Part shown: positions 6,294 through 14,963 of the stretch, piece by piece | Layout: the number at the start of each line of letters is the position of its first letter | Numbering within the stretch: position 1 is the stretch's first letter | Assembly (NCBI GenBank): GCA_016302725.1 | Contig: JAEDNB010000019.1 | Location: 1 to 19,301 of the forward strand | Source: Lentisphaeria bacterium | GTDB lineage: Bacteria; Verrucomicrobiota; Lentisphaeria; Oligosphaerales; Oligosphaeraceae | Direction of reading: 5' to 3' | Length of the DNA: 19,301 bases | Notes under the pieces: generated by a model | Databases searched by the model: none | Seen by the model: the letters and a program-made list of their open reading frames with translations, nothing else | Told to the model about the DNA's origin: nothing | Position numbers and translations under genes: made by a program

Positions 6294-9020
6294 ATGTCGT
6301 CTGAAGAGAACAAGAGGCCCTCTGCATTCACGCCTGCGGCAAGGCAGGTGCTGGACCGGATGCAGAACCTGGCCAGGACAAACGGCCAGTCATTCGTGGG
6401 GGTGGAACACCTTCTCCTGTCCATCCTGACCACCAATTCCAGCGCTGTCAACCGCTATTTGGAAGGCCTTCACGTGGATGTGAAGGAATTGATTTCCGAA
6501 CTGGCCTCGGCGGTGTCCGCCGCCGGGGAGGGGGGCGCCCCCGTGTCGTCGGAAGGGCCACTCCCCTTCTCCCTGCGCTTGGAGAAGAGGGTGCTGCCCC
6601 TGGCCGAAGGGCAGGCGAAGAGCCTGGGGTACTGCTACATCGGCATCGACCATCTCCTGCTGGCCATCCTGAAGGAGGGGAAGAGCCGCGCGGCAGAGTG
6701 CCTCGCCCGGCGCGGCGTGACCTTCGAGGGCTTCCGCCGCTGGATCTACGACAGCCTGGACCCCAGTTTCATCCCCGAGGACACCACCGAGGAGGTGGAG
6801 AACAACGACTCCCCCGCGTCGGAAAACCCCAAGGACAGCCGGGAGGAGACGGAAGGGCAGGAGGGCCCGGATGTCCCGGAGGAACGTGAGGAACGCCCCC
6901 CCCGACGCCGCCATGGACTGGGACAGGATCGGGAAGAACCCGTGGACCCGCAGGGGCGCGGCGGCGGACGGGAACGCATGCGGGCCCTGAATACCTACGG
7001 ACGGGACTTGACGGCCCTTGCCCGGCAGGGAAAACTGGACCCCGTGGTGGGGCGCACGGCGGAAATCGAACGGGCAATCCAGATTCTGAGCCGGCGCACC
7101 AAGAACAATCCCGTGCTCATTGGCGAGGCGGGCGTGGGCAAGACCGCCATCGTGGAGGGGCTGGCCCAGGCCATCGTGGAGGGGCGGGTGCCGGAAAATC
7201 TCGCCTCCGCCTCCGTGGTCGCCCTGGACTTGACCCTGATGGTGGCGGGAACCCGGTACCGCGGCCAGTTCGAGGAACGCCTCAAGACCCTGCTGAAGGA
7301 GGTGCGCGAGGCGAAAAACGTGATTCTCTTCGTGGATGAAATCCACACCCTGGTGGGGGCCGGCTCGGCCGAGGGGACCATGGATGCGGCCAACATCATG
7401 AAGCCCACCCTTGCCCGGGGGGAGGTCCAGGCCATTGGCGCCACCACCATGAAGGAGTACCACAAGAGCATCGAGAAGGACCCCGCCCTGGAACGCCGCT
7501 TCCAGCCCATCCTGGTCAATCCCCCCTCCGCCGAGGACACCGTGCGCATTCTCCAGGGACTGAAGCCCAAATACGAGGAATACCACGGGGTCACCTACCC
7601 CGAGGAGGCCATCCGGCTGGCGGTGAAGCTGGCCGAACGGTACATCCCCTCCCGCTTCTTCCCCGACAAGGCCATCGATGTGCTGGACGAGGCCGGCGCC
7701 CGCTCCCGCATCCAGTTCCAGCGACGCATGCCGGATTTCACGGCCCTGGACAAGGAACTGGAGCAGGTCAACAAGGAAAAGGTGGAGGCCAGCCTGCGCG
7801 AGGACCTGGACGAGGCGGGGCGCTGCCTGGCGCGGGCGAAGGAACTGGAACGGGAAAAGCAGGAACTGCTGGACCAGTGGAAGGAAGGGGAGGCGCGGCA
7901 GAAGCGCGTCCTGGGCACGGACGACATCCGGGCCGTGGTCTCCTCCATGACGGGCATCCCCTTGACCCGCATGGCGGAAAAGGAGGCCCAGAGGATCCTG
8001 AAGCTGGAGGGGGAACTGCGCAAGGCCATCATCGGGCAGGACGAGGCCGTCCATGCCGTGTGCCGTGCCCTGCGGCGTTCCCGCGCCGACCTGAAGGATC
8101 CCCGCCGCCCCATTGGCTCCTTCCTCTTCCTGGGGCCCACGGGAGTGGGAAAGACCTACCTGGCCAAGAAGCTGGCGGAGGCGATCTTCGGGGACGAGGA
8201 CGCCCTCATCCGCCTGGACATGTCCGAATACATGGAACAGCACAGTGTCGCCCGCATGGTGGGCGCCCCCCCGGGGTATGTGGGCTACGACGAGGGCGGC
8301 CAGCTCACGGAGAAGGTGCGCAGGCGTCCCTACAGCGTGGTGCTCCTGGACGAATTGGAGAAGGCGCATCCCGACGTGTGCAACATCCTCCTGCAGATTT
8401 TCGAGGAGGGGCAGTTGACGGACGGGCAGGGGCGCACGGTTTCCTTCCGCAACTGCATCGTCATCATGACCTCCAACGCGGGGGCAGCCCGCCTCAACCG
8501 CCCCTCCAGCCTGGGCTTTGGCGCGGGCGACGCCATGCTGGAGGAGTCGGGCCGGCAGGAGCGGACCCTGGAGACCGCCAAGAAGGTCTTCCGCCCCGAG
8601 TTCCTGAACCGCCTGGATGCCCTGGTGGTCTTCCGCTCCCTGCAGAAGGAGGACATCCGCCAGGTGATTGATTTGGAAGTGGGGGTGATTGCGGGACGCC
8701 TGGCGGCCAAGGGACGGCAGTTGGAGCTTTCCCCCGCCGCCCTGGAGTTCCTGATGGAGCGCGCCTACAGCCCAGAGTTCGGGGCGCGGGAGGTGCGCCG
8801 GGTCATCGAACAGCAGGTGGAGGACCCCCTGGCGGAACAACTCCTCCTCCAGCTGGAGGGGACGGAGCATACCCGAATCCTGGCCGACATCGCTCCCGAT
8901 GGAAAGGAACTGGCCTTCACTTTCCTCCCCCCTGCGGAAGCCGTCCCCGGGATGGCGGCGCCGGCGGAGGTGGGCGAGGCGCCCCGTCCGCCCGCCCAGG
9001 AGGGGGCGGCGGCCCCCTAG
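6294..9020 (+). CDS. clpC: ClpC-type AAA+ unfoldase, ATP-dependent Clp protease ATP-binding subunit
   Basis: This 908-residue Hsp100 protein unfolds substrates and feeds them to ClpP. Two Clp N-repeats (about 11-70 and 88-155) are followed by an unusually long acidic/charged linker (160-228). The first AAA+ module has Walker A 'GEAGVGKT' (277-284) and Walker B 'ILFVDE' (344-349). A short coiled-coil middle domain (about 480-535) is ClpC-like and far shorter than in ClpB. The second AAA+ module has Walker A 'GPTGVGKT' (614-621), Walker B 'VVLLDE' (682-687) and arginine finger 'FRPEFLNR' (766-773). 'LGF' at 740-742 occupies the position of the ClpP-docking loop, supporting a protease partner; clpP itself is not in the window. 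The C-terminus has a Pro/Ala-rich tail of about 30 residues. The start was chosen by homology and the ribosome-binding site. It is first in a co-directional gene run. Confidence 0.95.
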   Translation: MSSEENKRPSAFTPAARQVLDRMQNLARTNGQSFVGVEHLLLSILTTNSSAVNRYLEGLHVDVKELISELASAVSAAGEGGAPVSSEGPLPFSLRLEKRVLPLAEGQAKSLGYCYIGIDHLLLAILKEGKSRAAECLARRGVTFEGFRRWIYDSLDPSFIPEDTTEEVENNDSPASENPKDSREETEGQEGPDVPEEREERPPRRRHGLGQDREEPVDPQGRGGGRERMRALNTYGRDLTALARQGKLDPVVGRTAEIERAIQILSRRTKNNPVLIGEAGVGKTAIVEGLAQAIVEGRVPENLASASVVALDLTLMVAGTRYRGQFEERLKTLLKEVREAKNVILFVDEIHTLVGAGSAEGTMDAANIMKPTLARGEVQAIGATTMKEYHKSIEKDPALERRFQPILVNPPSAEDTVRILQGLKPKYEEYHGVTYPEEAIRLAVKLAERYIPSRFFPDKAIDVLDEAGARSRIQFQRRMPDFTALDKELEQVNKEKVEASLREDLDEAGRCLARAKELEREKQELLDQWKEGEARQKRVLGTDDIRAVVSSMTGIPLTRMAEKEAQRILKLEGELRKAIIGQDEAVHAVCRALRRSRADLKDPRRPIGSFLFLGPTGVGKTYLAKKLAEAIFGDEDALIRLDMSEYMEQHSVARMVGAPPGYVGYDEGGQLTEKVRRRPYSVVLLDELEKAHPDVCNILLQIFEEGQLTDGQGRTVSFRNCIVIMTSNAGAARLNRPSSLGFGAGDAMLEESGRQERTLETAKKVFRPEFLNRLDALVVFRSLQKEDIRQVIDLEVGVIAGRLAAKGRQLELSPAALEFLMERAYSPEFGAREVRRVIEQQVEDPLAEQLLLQLEGTEHTRILADIAPDGKELAFTFLPPAEAVPGMAAPAEVGEAPRPPAQEGAAAP

Positions 9021-9068
9021 CGGGGGAAGCCGCGGAATCCCCCTGCGGGCCAGAGGAGAAGCCACGCC

Positions 9069-9824
9069 ATGCCCTACCAGATTCTTGTGCGCCATCACGG
9101 AGACGGAAATCTGGCGGCCCTCTTTTCCCGGGGGCGGTGCCAGGATTTTCCCTCGCTGCCCTTTGTGGCGGGGGAGGGGCAGGGGCTCCCGCCCGGGGCC
9201 GCCCTTTCCTTTTGGGAGGAGGCGGGGGGGATGATGGTCCGCAATGACGGAAGTGTCGTCGCCCGGCTGGGGGAGTCTTCCCTGGGGCCTGGCGCCACGG
9301 GGCGGATCTCCCTGGGGGGCGTGGTGGTGCTGGGGGACAGGGAGGTGCGCCTCTACCGTCTCCACGGGCGCCCCGGCGCCTCCCGGATGGCGAATGCCAT
9401 GGGCTTTCTGGCCGTGCTGGGGGTGGCCCTTTCCCTTTTGCTGGAGGCGGGCGTCTGCCTGGGACTGGGTAGGCTCCTGATGGGCGCCCCCTCCGTGAGG
9501 AAGCAGGTGGAGAGCCAGGCTCTCACCAGCCGTGTGGACCAGTTGCGGAAGCGCCTGAAGAGCCGGGAAATCCGCCTGGCCGTGGAAGACGCACCCCTGG
9601 CCGCGGCCTATCTGGAAGCCCTCCAGGAGGAGATGGACCGGCGGGTCGCCTACCTCCGTCGCCATGGGGAGGCCCTCTCCCCCGGGGAACGGAAGGCGCA
9701 GATGGAAAACCTGGACCGGCTGGAACTCTTCCTGGACCGGCTGGAGGAACGGCCGTCCCTGGCCCCCGCCCCCGCCCCCCTGGAAATCGAAGGACCTGTG
9801 CGCGGACTGATTGAAAACCCCTAG
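9069..9824 (+). CDS. Membrane protein with beta-rich N-terminus and coiled-coil tail, unknown function
   Basis: I do not recognise this 251-residue protein. Residues 1-100 are predicted beta-rich with many Gly turns ('MMVRNDGSVVARLG', 'GGVVVLGDREVRLYRL'). This faintly recalls an FHA or other small beta-sandwich module, but the diagnostic FHA residues are not visible. Residues 108-138 are one strong hydrophobic span. Residues 142-228 are highly charged with a heptad-like pattern ('VDQLRKRLKSREIRL', 'MENLDRLELFLDRLEE'), suggesting a coiled coil, followed by a Pro/Ala-rich end. There is no signal peptide. GAGGAG about 10 bases upstream supports the start. It lies 48 bases after clpC and 16 bases before hldA, so it is probably co-transcribed. 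A membrane scaffold or adaptor is possible but unproven. Confidence 0.75.
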   Translation: MPYQILVRHHGDGNLAALFSRGRCQDFPSLPFVAGEGQGLPPGAALSFWEEAGGMMVRNDGSVVARLGESSLGPGATGRISLGGVVVLGDREVRLYRLHGRPGASRMANAMGFLAVLGVALSLLLEAGVCLGLGRLLMGAPSVRKQVESQALTSRVDQLRKRLKSREIRLAVEDAPLAAAYLEALQEEMDRRVAYLRRHGEALSPGERKAQMENLDRLELFLDRLEERPSLAPAPAPLEIEGPVRGLIENP

Positions 9825-9840
9825 AATTGCCCCCACCGCC

Positions 9841-10851
9841 ATGAACCATGCCTTGCTGGATACCTTGAAACGACTGGGCCGATGCCGCATCGCGGTGGTC
9901 GGCGACCTTATGCTGGACCGATACCTGTGGGGACAGGCCACCCGGATTTCCCAGGAGGCCCCCGTGCCTGTCGTCCTGGTGAAGCGGGAGAGCCATGTCC
10001 CCGGCGGGGCGGCGAACGTGGCCCGGAATGTCCTCTCCCTGGGGGGGCGGGTCTCCGTCTATGGATGCCTGGGGGAGGACGAGGAGGGCCGTCGGCTTTC
10101 CTCCCTGCTGGCCGAGGCCGGCGCGGAGACGGAGGGGGTCGTGGCAATCCCCGGAGGGCACACCACGGTGAAGACCCGGGTGCTGGCGGGCAACCAGCAG
10201 GTGGTGCGGGTGGACAGGGAGAATCCCGCCGAGGTGACTGCCGAGGCAAGGGAACGGCTCCTGGCGGCCCTGGAGCGGGACTTGGCCTCCGGCAAGGTGG
10301 ATGCCTTGGTGATGGAGGATTACGCCAAGGGGGTGTTCAGCCGGGAGTTCATGGCCCAGGTGGCGGAATTGGCCCGTCGCCACCAGGTGATGTCCACCCT
10401 GGACCCCCATCCCACGCATCCCTATGATGTCCAGGGGCTCACCCTGATGACCCCCAACCGCATGGAGGCCTTCGCCTTGGCGGAACTTCCCTATCTTCCC
10501 GGCATCGGGGACCCCCTCCACGACACCGCCCTGGCCCGCGTGGGGCGCACCCTGCTTCAGCGGTGGGGGAGCGAACTGATGCTGATTACCCTGGGCGCGG
10601 AGGGGATGGCCCTCTTCCGGGCGGGGGCGCCGGAACCCCTGGTCATCCCCACCCGGGCAAGGCAGGTGTTCGATGTCTCCGGCGCAGGGGATACGGTCAT
10701 GGCCACCATGTCGCTGGCCATCTGCGCCGGGGCCTCCCACGCCCTGGCCGCCTCCCTGGCGAACTATGCGGCGGGAATCGTGGTGGGATATGTGGGGACG
10801 CGGGCCATCGACGCCCGGGAACTGGAGCAGGCCCTGAAGGAACAGCGGTAG
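9841..10851 (+). CDS. hldA: D-glycero-beta-D-manno-heptose-7-phosphate kinase (RfaE domain I)
   Basis: This 336-residue PfkB/ribokinase-fold enzyme phosphorylates heptose 7-phosphate to the 1,7-bisphosphate in ADP-heptose synthesis for the LPS inner core. The N-terminus 'VVGDLMLDRYLWGQATRIS' and 'PGGAANVARN' (54-63) are characteristic of RfaE/HldE domain I. The second PfkB signature 'DVSGAGDTV' (278-286) contains the catalytic Asp284. 'LDPHPTHPY' and 'TPNRMEA' match further family motifs. The nucleotidyltransferase half of HldE is absent, so a separate HldC-type enzyme is expected elsewhere. The ATG at 9841 lacks a clear ribosome-binding site. A TTG at 9811, overlapping the previous gene, would add 10 residues. 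Translational coupling to the upstream gene may explain the weak site. The gene implies a diderm envelope with heptose-containing LPS. Confidence 0.9.
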   Translation: MNHALLDTLKRLGRCRIAVVGDLMLDRYLWGQATRISQEAPVPVVLVKRESHVPGGAANVARNVLSLGGRVSVYGCLGEDEEGRRLSSLLAEAGAETEGVVAIPGGHTTVKTRVLAGNQQVVRVDRENPAEVTAEARERLLAALERDLASGKVDALVMEDYAKGVFSREFMAQVAELARRHQVMSTLDPHPTHPYDVQGLTLMTPNRMEAFALAELPYLPGIGDPLHDTALARVGRTLLQRWGSELMLITLGAEGMALFRAGAPEPLVIPTRARQVFDVSGAGDTVMATMSLAICAGASHALAASLANYAAGIVVGYVGTRAIDARELEQALKEQR

Positions 10852-10859
10852 TCATTCTC

Positions 10860-12056
10860 ATGCCCACGGAAAAGTGCCTCCATCTGGCTTCCCGCAGGGA
10901 AGCCTCCCTCTTTCGACGCCATCCCTGGGTCTTCTCCGGGGCGGTCCGGCAGGCCGAGGGCGACCCCGCCCCCGGGGAGACCGTCGCCATCCGCTCCGCC
11001 TCCGGGGAATTCCTTGCCTGGGCAGCCTACTCCCCCCATTCCCAGATCCGCGCCAGGGTCTGGTCCTTCGACCCCCGGGAACGCATCGGCGCCGAATTCT
11101 TCCGGCGCCGTCTCCGCCAGGCCTGCGACTATCGCCGGAAACTGGGCTTCCAGGAGGGGGACGCCTTCCGGCTGGTCCACGGGGAGGCGGACGGACTTCC
11201 CGCCGTGGTGGTGGACCAATACGGGCCCTTTCTTTCCTGCCAGTTCCTCTCCGCAGGCGCCGAAGCCTGGAAGAAGACCATCGTGGATGCCCTGGCGGAA
11301 CTCCCCGGAATCCGGGGAATCTATGAACGCTCCGAGGCGGAGGCCAGGGCCCGGGAGGGGCTCCCCCTGGCGGACGGACTCCTCTGGGGAGAGGAACCAC
11401 CCCCGGATTTCACCATCCGGGAAAAGGGAGTCGCCTACCGCATGGACATGCCCGGAGGCCATAAGACCGGATTCTACCTGGACCAGCGGGAAAACCGGCT
11501 GGTCGTGGATGCCCTGGCCCCGGACGCCCAGGTCCTGGATTGCTGCTGCTACAGCGGGGCATTCGGCATCCGCGCCGCCCTGGCAGGAGCGCGCTCCGTC
11601 ACCTTCCTGGATGACGCCCCTGCCGCCTTGGAACTGGCCCAGGCAAACTGCGCCCTGAACGGCCTGGCCGGCGACCCGCGCCTGGCGTTCCAGCGGGGGG
11701 ATATGTTCACCCAGTTGCGGAAATACCGGGATGCCCGCCGTTCCTTCGACCTCATCGTCCTGGACCCCCCGAAATTCGCCTCCACCCAGGGGAAGCTCAT
11801 CCGTGCCGCCAGGGGATACAAGGATGTGAACCTGCTGGCCTTCAAGTTGCTCAATCCCGGCGGAACCCTGCTTACCTTCTCCTGCAGCGCCGCCATGACC
11901 CCGGAATTCTTCCGCACTGTGGTGGCGGAGGCCTTGACGGATGCCGGACGCACTGCCAGGGTGGCCCGCGTCTTCTCCCAGGCCCCCGACCACCCCCTCG
12001 CCCTGAATTTCCCCGAAGGACACTACCTTACAGGGCTTGAACTCCGGATGGAGTGA
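10860..12056 (+). CDS. rlmI: 23S rRNA m5C methyltransferase, RlmI-like, with PUA domain
   Basis: This 398-residue SAM-dependent methyltransferase is full length for the RlmI (YccW) family, which methylates C1962 of E. coli 23S rRNA. Residues 1-75 are the PUA RNA-binding domain ('RRHPWVFSGAV', 'FLAWAAYSPHSQIRARVWS'). The central part has 'GFYLDQRENR' (204-213). The Rossmann methyltransferase core has 'VLDCCCYSGAFGIRAAL' (225-241) as the SAM motif, 'VLDPPKFA' (300-307), and 'TFSCSAAM' (339-346), where Cys342 is the likely catalytic cysteine. The start at 10860 lies 8 bases after the hldA stop. There is no strong ribosome-binding site, which suggests coupled translation within the operon. A related target base is possible, because RlmI and RlmK-like paralogues are similar. 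Confidence 0.92.
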   Translation: MPTEKCLHLASRREASLFRRHPWVFSGAVRQAEGDPAPGETVAIRSASGEFLAWAAYSPHSQIRARVWSFDPRERIGAEFFRRRLRQACDYRRKLGFQEGDAFRLVHGEADGLPAVVVDQYGPFLSCQFLSAGAEAWKKTIVDALAELPGIRGIYERSEAEARAREGLPLADGLLWGEEPPPDFTIREKGVAYRMDMPGGHKTGFYLDQRENRLVVDALAPDAQVLDCCCYSGAFGIRAALAGARSVTFLDDAPAALELAQANCALNGLAGDPRLAFQRGDMFTQLRKYRDARRSFDLIVLDPPKFASTQGKLIRAARGYKDVNLLAFKLLNPGGTLLTFSCSAAMTPEFFRTVVAEALTDAGRTARVARVFSQAPDHPLALNFPEGHYLTGLELRME

Positions 12057-12096
12057 CGACGGATATGCCTCCTCCCTGCCTCTTCCCGGTTCCCCT

Positions 12097-13725
12097 ATGA
12101 TTCCCCAAGGAAACCAACTTTCCCTCGGCCTGGCACAGAGCCAGAAGCAACAGCAGGGACAGAAGATGGAGCAAGTCCAGAAACTGTCCCAGAGGCAGTT
12201 GCTTGGGGTGCAGATCCTGCAGAAGACCACGGCGGAACTCCGGGATGAACTGCGCCAGGCCTTGACGGTCAACCCCTTCCTGGAGCAGGTGGCACCCTCC
12301 CGGGAGGTGCTGGACAGCGACATGGCTCCGCCTTCCCCCGCCGAGGGGGAGAGGGCCCTCCAGGCCATGGACGGGGACGGGAAGGAGTATGCGGAGAATC
12401 TCCTGGTGGACGGCACGGAGCGCCTTCCGGACACCCCCCCCACGGGGGAGCCCAGGAACCTGACGGAATTCGGGAGGGACCTGGAAAGGGGGGAAGGGTA
12501 TACCTGGGACCCGGACAGCGAGGAGCGCCGCCAGTACCGCTTCGATTCCTACCATGGGGAGGCCTCCTTCCTGGAGGAGCTCCAGAGGGCCTGCCGGGAG
12601 ACCGTGGATGTCTCCGGAAGGCTCATGGACCTGTGCCTGATGCTTTGCGAGGCGATTACAGAGGACGGCTACCTGGAGGGCACGGACGAGGAGTTGTGGA
12701 AGGCCCTGGACCGGCAGAAGAGATGTTCCCTGGAAGAGGTGCGCCAGGCCATCCAGGCCCTCCAGGAGCAGATGGAGCCGGCGGGCATCGGGGCGAGGGA
12801 CCTGCGGGAGTGCCTTTTGATTCAGTTGCGCCGCAAGGGGGAGGAGGGCAGCCTGGAGTGGAAGTTGGTGAACGGCCATTTCCAGGAACTGGAGCAGGCG
12901 CGGCGGGAGCCGGAGGCGGAGGAGCGGATTGCCTTGCAGGAGGGATGCGGGAGGGAGGAGGTGGAGGAGGCCTTGGAGCGCCTCCGCGCCTTGTCTCCCC
13001 GTCCCGCCAGGCGGCTCTCCCCGGAGGTCGCCGTCCCCGTGGAGCCGGACGCCTTTGTGGAAAGGGATGCGTCGGGCAACTGGACCGTTCGCGTCAATCG
13101 GGAGGCGCTTCCCTCCCTCGTCCTTTCCGATGAGTATTTGGGGATGCTGGAGGAGGAGACGCGGAAGAAGGGGGGGCGTTCGGCGCGGAAGCCGCGTGCC
13201 GGGGAGGAGGAGTCGGTGGTGAAGTACCTGGAGAAGAAGAAATCGGACGCCGAGGCGCTCCTGGAGGGGGTGGAGAACCGTTGGAACACCGTGGAGCGGG
13301 TGGCGGGGGAGATTGTGAAGCGGCAAAGCGCCTTCTTCCAGAATGGCGACGTCCACGAAATCCGTCCCTTGCGGCAGAAGGACTTGGTGGAGGCCTTCGG
13401 CAAGGCAGCCAGCACCATTTCCCGGGCGGTCCAGGGAAAGTGCATGAGCACCCCCTGGGGCTTTATGAAATTCAGCGATTTCTTCTCCAAGGGCGGGGTC
13501 AGCCAGGGGGAGGGGGAGAACAAGACCGCCGTCTCCGAGGAAAAGGTCATTTCCTACATCCGGGAACTGGTGGGCCGGGAAAACCTGGAAAACCCCCTCT
13601 CCGACGAGGAGGTCACGCAACGCCTGAATGGCCAATATGGCTTGAAAATCGAAAGGCGCACCGTGACCAAATACCGCATCAAGGCGGGAATCGGCTCCTC
13701 CCGGGAACGCAAACGGAAGGCGTGA
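12097..13725 (+). CDS. rpoN: RNA polymerase sigma-54 factor
   Basis: This protein of about 542 residues is sigma-54, which directs RNA polymerase to -24/-12 promoters and needs an AAA+ activator. Region I is the Gln/Leu-rich N-terminus ('QLSLGLAQSQKQQQGQKM', then 'RQLLGVQILQKTTAELRDEL'). An acidic region II spans about 70-145, and the core-binding domain follows. The -24-type helix-turn-helix region is 'ASTISRAVQGKCMSTPWGF' (438-456), with Trp454 where other members usually have a polar or basic residue. The RpoN box is 'RRTVTKYRIK' (520-529). The ATG at 12097 is preferred by fit to the family, but it lacks a ribosome-binding site. A TTG at 12037 would add 20 residues and overlap rlmI. No enhancer-binding activator gene and no sigma-54 promoter are seen in this window. 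Confidence 0.93.
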   Translation: MIPQGNQLSLGLAQSQKQQQGQKMEQVQKLSQRQLLGVQILQKTTAELRDELRQALTVNPFLEQVAPSREVLDSDMAPPSPAEGERALQAMDGDGKEYAENLLVDGTERLPDTPPTGEPRNLTEFGRDLERGEGYTWDPDSEERRQYRFDSYHGEASFLEELQRACRETVDVSGRLMDLCLMLCEAITEDGYLEGTDEELWKALDRQKRCSLEEVRQAIQALQEQMEPAGIGARDLRECLLIQLRRKGEEGSLEWKLVNGHFQELEQARREPEAEERIALQEGCGREEVEEALERLRALSPRPARRLSPEVAVPVEPDAFVERDASGNWTVRVNREALPSLVLSDEYLGMLEEETRKKGGRSARKPRAGEEESVVKYLEKKKSDAEALLEGVENRWNTVERVAGEIVKRQSAFFQNGDVHEIRPLRQKDLVEAFGKAASTISRAVQGKCMSTPWGFMKFSDFFSKGGVSQGEGENKTAVSEEKVISYIRELVGRENLENPLSDEEVTQRLNGQYGLKIERRTVTKYRIKAGIGSSRERKRKA

Positions 13726-13752
13726 CCCCAAGACGCGCCTGGGCAGAAGACG

Positions 13753-14895
13753 ATGCAGTGCCTCCCCGCCATCCATTCCCTCCCCCTGCACCTCCTCCAG
13801 GGAAGGCGGTGCGCCCTCCTGACCAACGACGCCGCCTGCGACGCCGCCGGAGTGCGCTGTATCGAGGCCCTGCGGGAAAGGGGAGTGGAACTGACCCTCC
13901 TGCTCTCCCCGGAACACGGACTCTCCGGAATGGCGCAGGCGGGGGAGGCCGTGGGAGACGGGGTGGACGCCGCCACTGGCCTCCCCGTCGCCAGCCTCTA
14001 TGGAAAGGACAAACGGCAGATTCCCTCCAAGCTGTGGAACGATTTCTATATTATGCTCCTGGATCTCCCTGACGTGGGGGTGCGCTATTTCACCTACGCG
14101 GACACTGTGCTGCGCGTCCTGGAGCAGTGCGCCTCCCGGGGACGCCCCGCCATCTTGCTGGACCGCCCCAATCCCCTGGGACGCGCACTGGAGGGGCCTG
14201 TCCTGGAGAGGCCCCTGGCCTCGGAGGTGGGATGCGCCCCGGTGCCTGTCCGCCATGGCATGACCCTGGGGGAATACGTCACCTTTGCCGCCAGGGAGCG
14301 GGGATTGCTTTCCTCCCTGGACCTCACGGTGGTCCCCCCTGTCATCTCCCCCCAGGCTCCCCCGGATCCCCTCTTCCCGGATTTCGGAACCCCCTGGCGG
14401 CGCCCCTCTCCCAACCTTTCTTCCTTCCCCGCGCTCTGCTGCTATCCCGGCACCTGCCTCTTCGAGGGCACGAACCTCTCCGAGGGGCGGGGGACGCCCA
14501 CTCCATTTCAGGTGGTGGGCGCCCCTTTCCTGGATGGGGAGGAGCTCCTGGAAGCCCTGGGGCGCCGGGAATACCCCGGCCTCCGTCTCCGCCCTGTCCA
14601 TTTTGTCCCCCAGGCCAGCAAGCACCAGGGAGTGGCCTGTGGGGGGGTGGAATTCCAGGTGACGGATCCCCGGGAGTGCCGTGCCTTTGCCGCCGCCCTG
14701 GAGGTGCTGGAGGCGGTCCGGCTCTGCCATCCTCGGGAGTTGTCCTTTCTGCCGGAGCATTTTGACCGTCTCCTGGGCTCCCGGGGATATCGCCTGGGCC
14801 GGGAGTCCGCGTCCGCCCTGCTGGCCCGGGCCGAACGGGAGTGCCGTGCCTTTGCCAAGGGCAGGCCGCCATGCCAGGGGCCCGGAGGGCGATAG
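13753..14895 (+). CDS. namZ: NamZ-like exo-beta-N-acetylmuramidase (DUF1343, GH171)
   Basis: This 380-residue protein belongs to the YbbC/DUF1343 family, whose studied member NamZ of Bacillus subtilis releases terminal N-acetylmuramic acid from peptidoglycan fragments. Family motifs appear in order: 'LLSPEHGLSG' (50-59), 'TGLPVASLYG' (75-84), 'LDLPDVGVRYFTY' (103-115), 'LLDRPNPLG' (135-143), 'VRHGMTLGEY' (166-175), 'YPGTCLFEGTNLSEGRGT' (231-248) and 'PFQVVGAPFLDG' (251-262). The protein begins almost directly with the catalytic fold. No signal peptide is visible, whereas characterised NamZ is secreted, so this one may act on imported muropeptides in the cytoplasm. The start lies 27 bases after rpoN with a weak AGAAG upstream. 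The last 20 residues are Arg/Gly-rich. Confidence 0.85.
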   Translation: MQCLPAIHSLPLHLLQGRRCALLTNDAACDAAGVRCIEALRERGVELTLLLSPEHGLSGMAQAGEAVGDGVDAATGLPVASLYGKDKRQIPSKLWNDFYIMLLDLPDVGVRYFTYADTVLRVLEQCASRGRPAILLDRPNPLGRALEGPVLERPLASEVGCAPVPVRHGMTLGEYVTFAARERGLLSSLDLTVVPPVISPQAPPDPLFPDFGTPWRRPSPNLSSFPALCCYPGTCLFEGTNLSEGRGTPTPFQVVGAPFLDGEELLEALGRREYPGLRLRPVHFVPQASKHQGVACGGVEFQVTDPRECRAFAAALEVLEAVRLCHPRELSFLPEHFDRLLGSRGYRLGRESASALLARAERECRAFAKGRPPCQGPGGR

Positions 14896-14963
14896 CCCCC
14901 CTGGCGCAGGGAACCGGTTTTTCAGAGAGACGCCATCGTCCGCTAGGAGCATACGGAAAGAAG

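Noticed and set aside
6390..9941. 1183-codon open frame on the minus strand opposite clpC
   Set aside because: It is a shadow of the clpC reading frame in GC-rich DNA. Its translation is Gly/His/Gln/Leu-rich without domains, while the plus strand encodes a complete ClpC.
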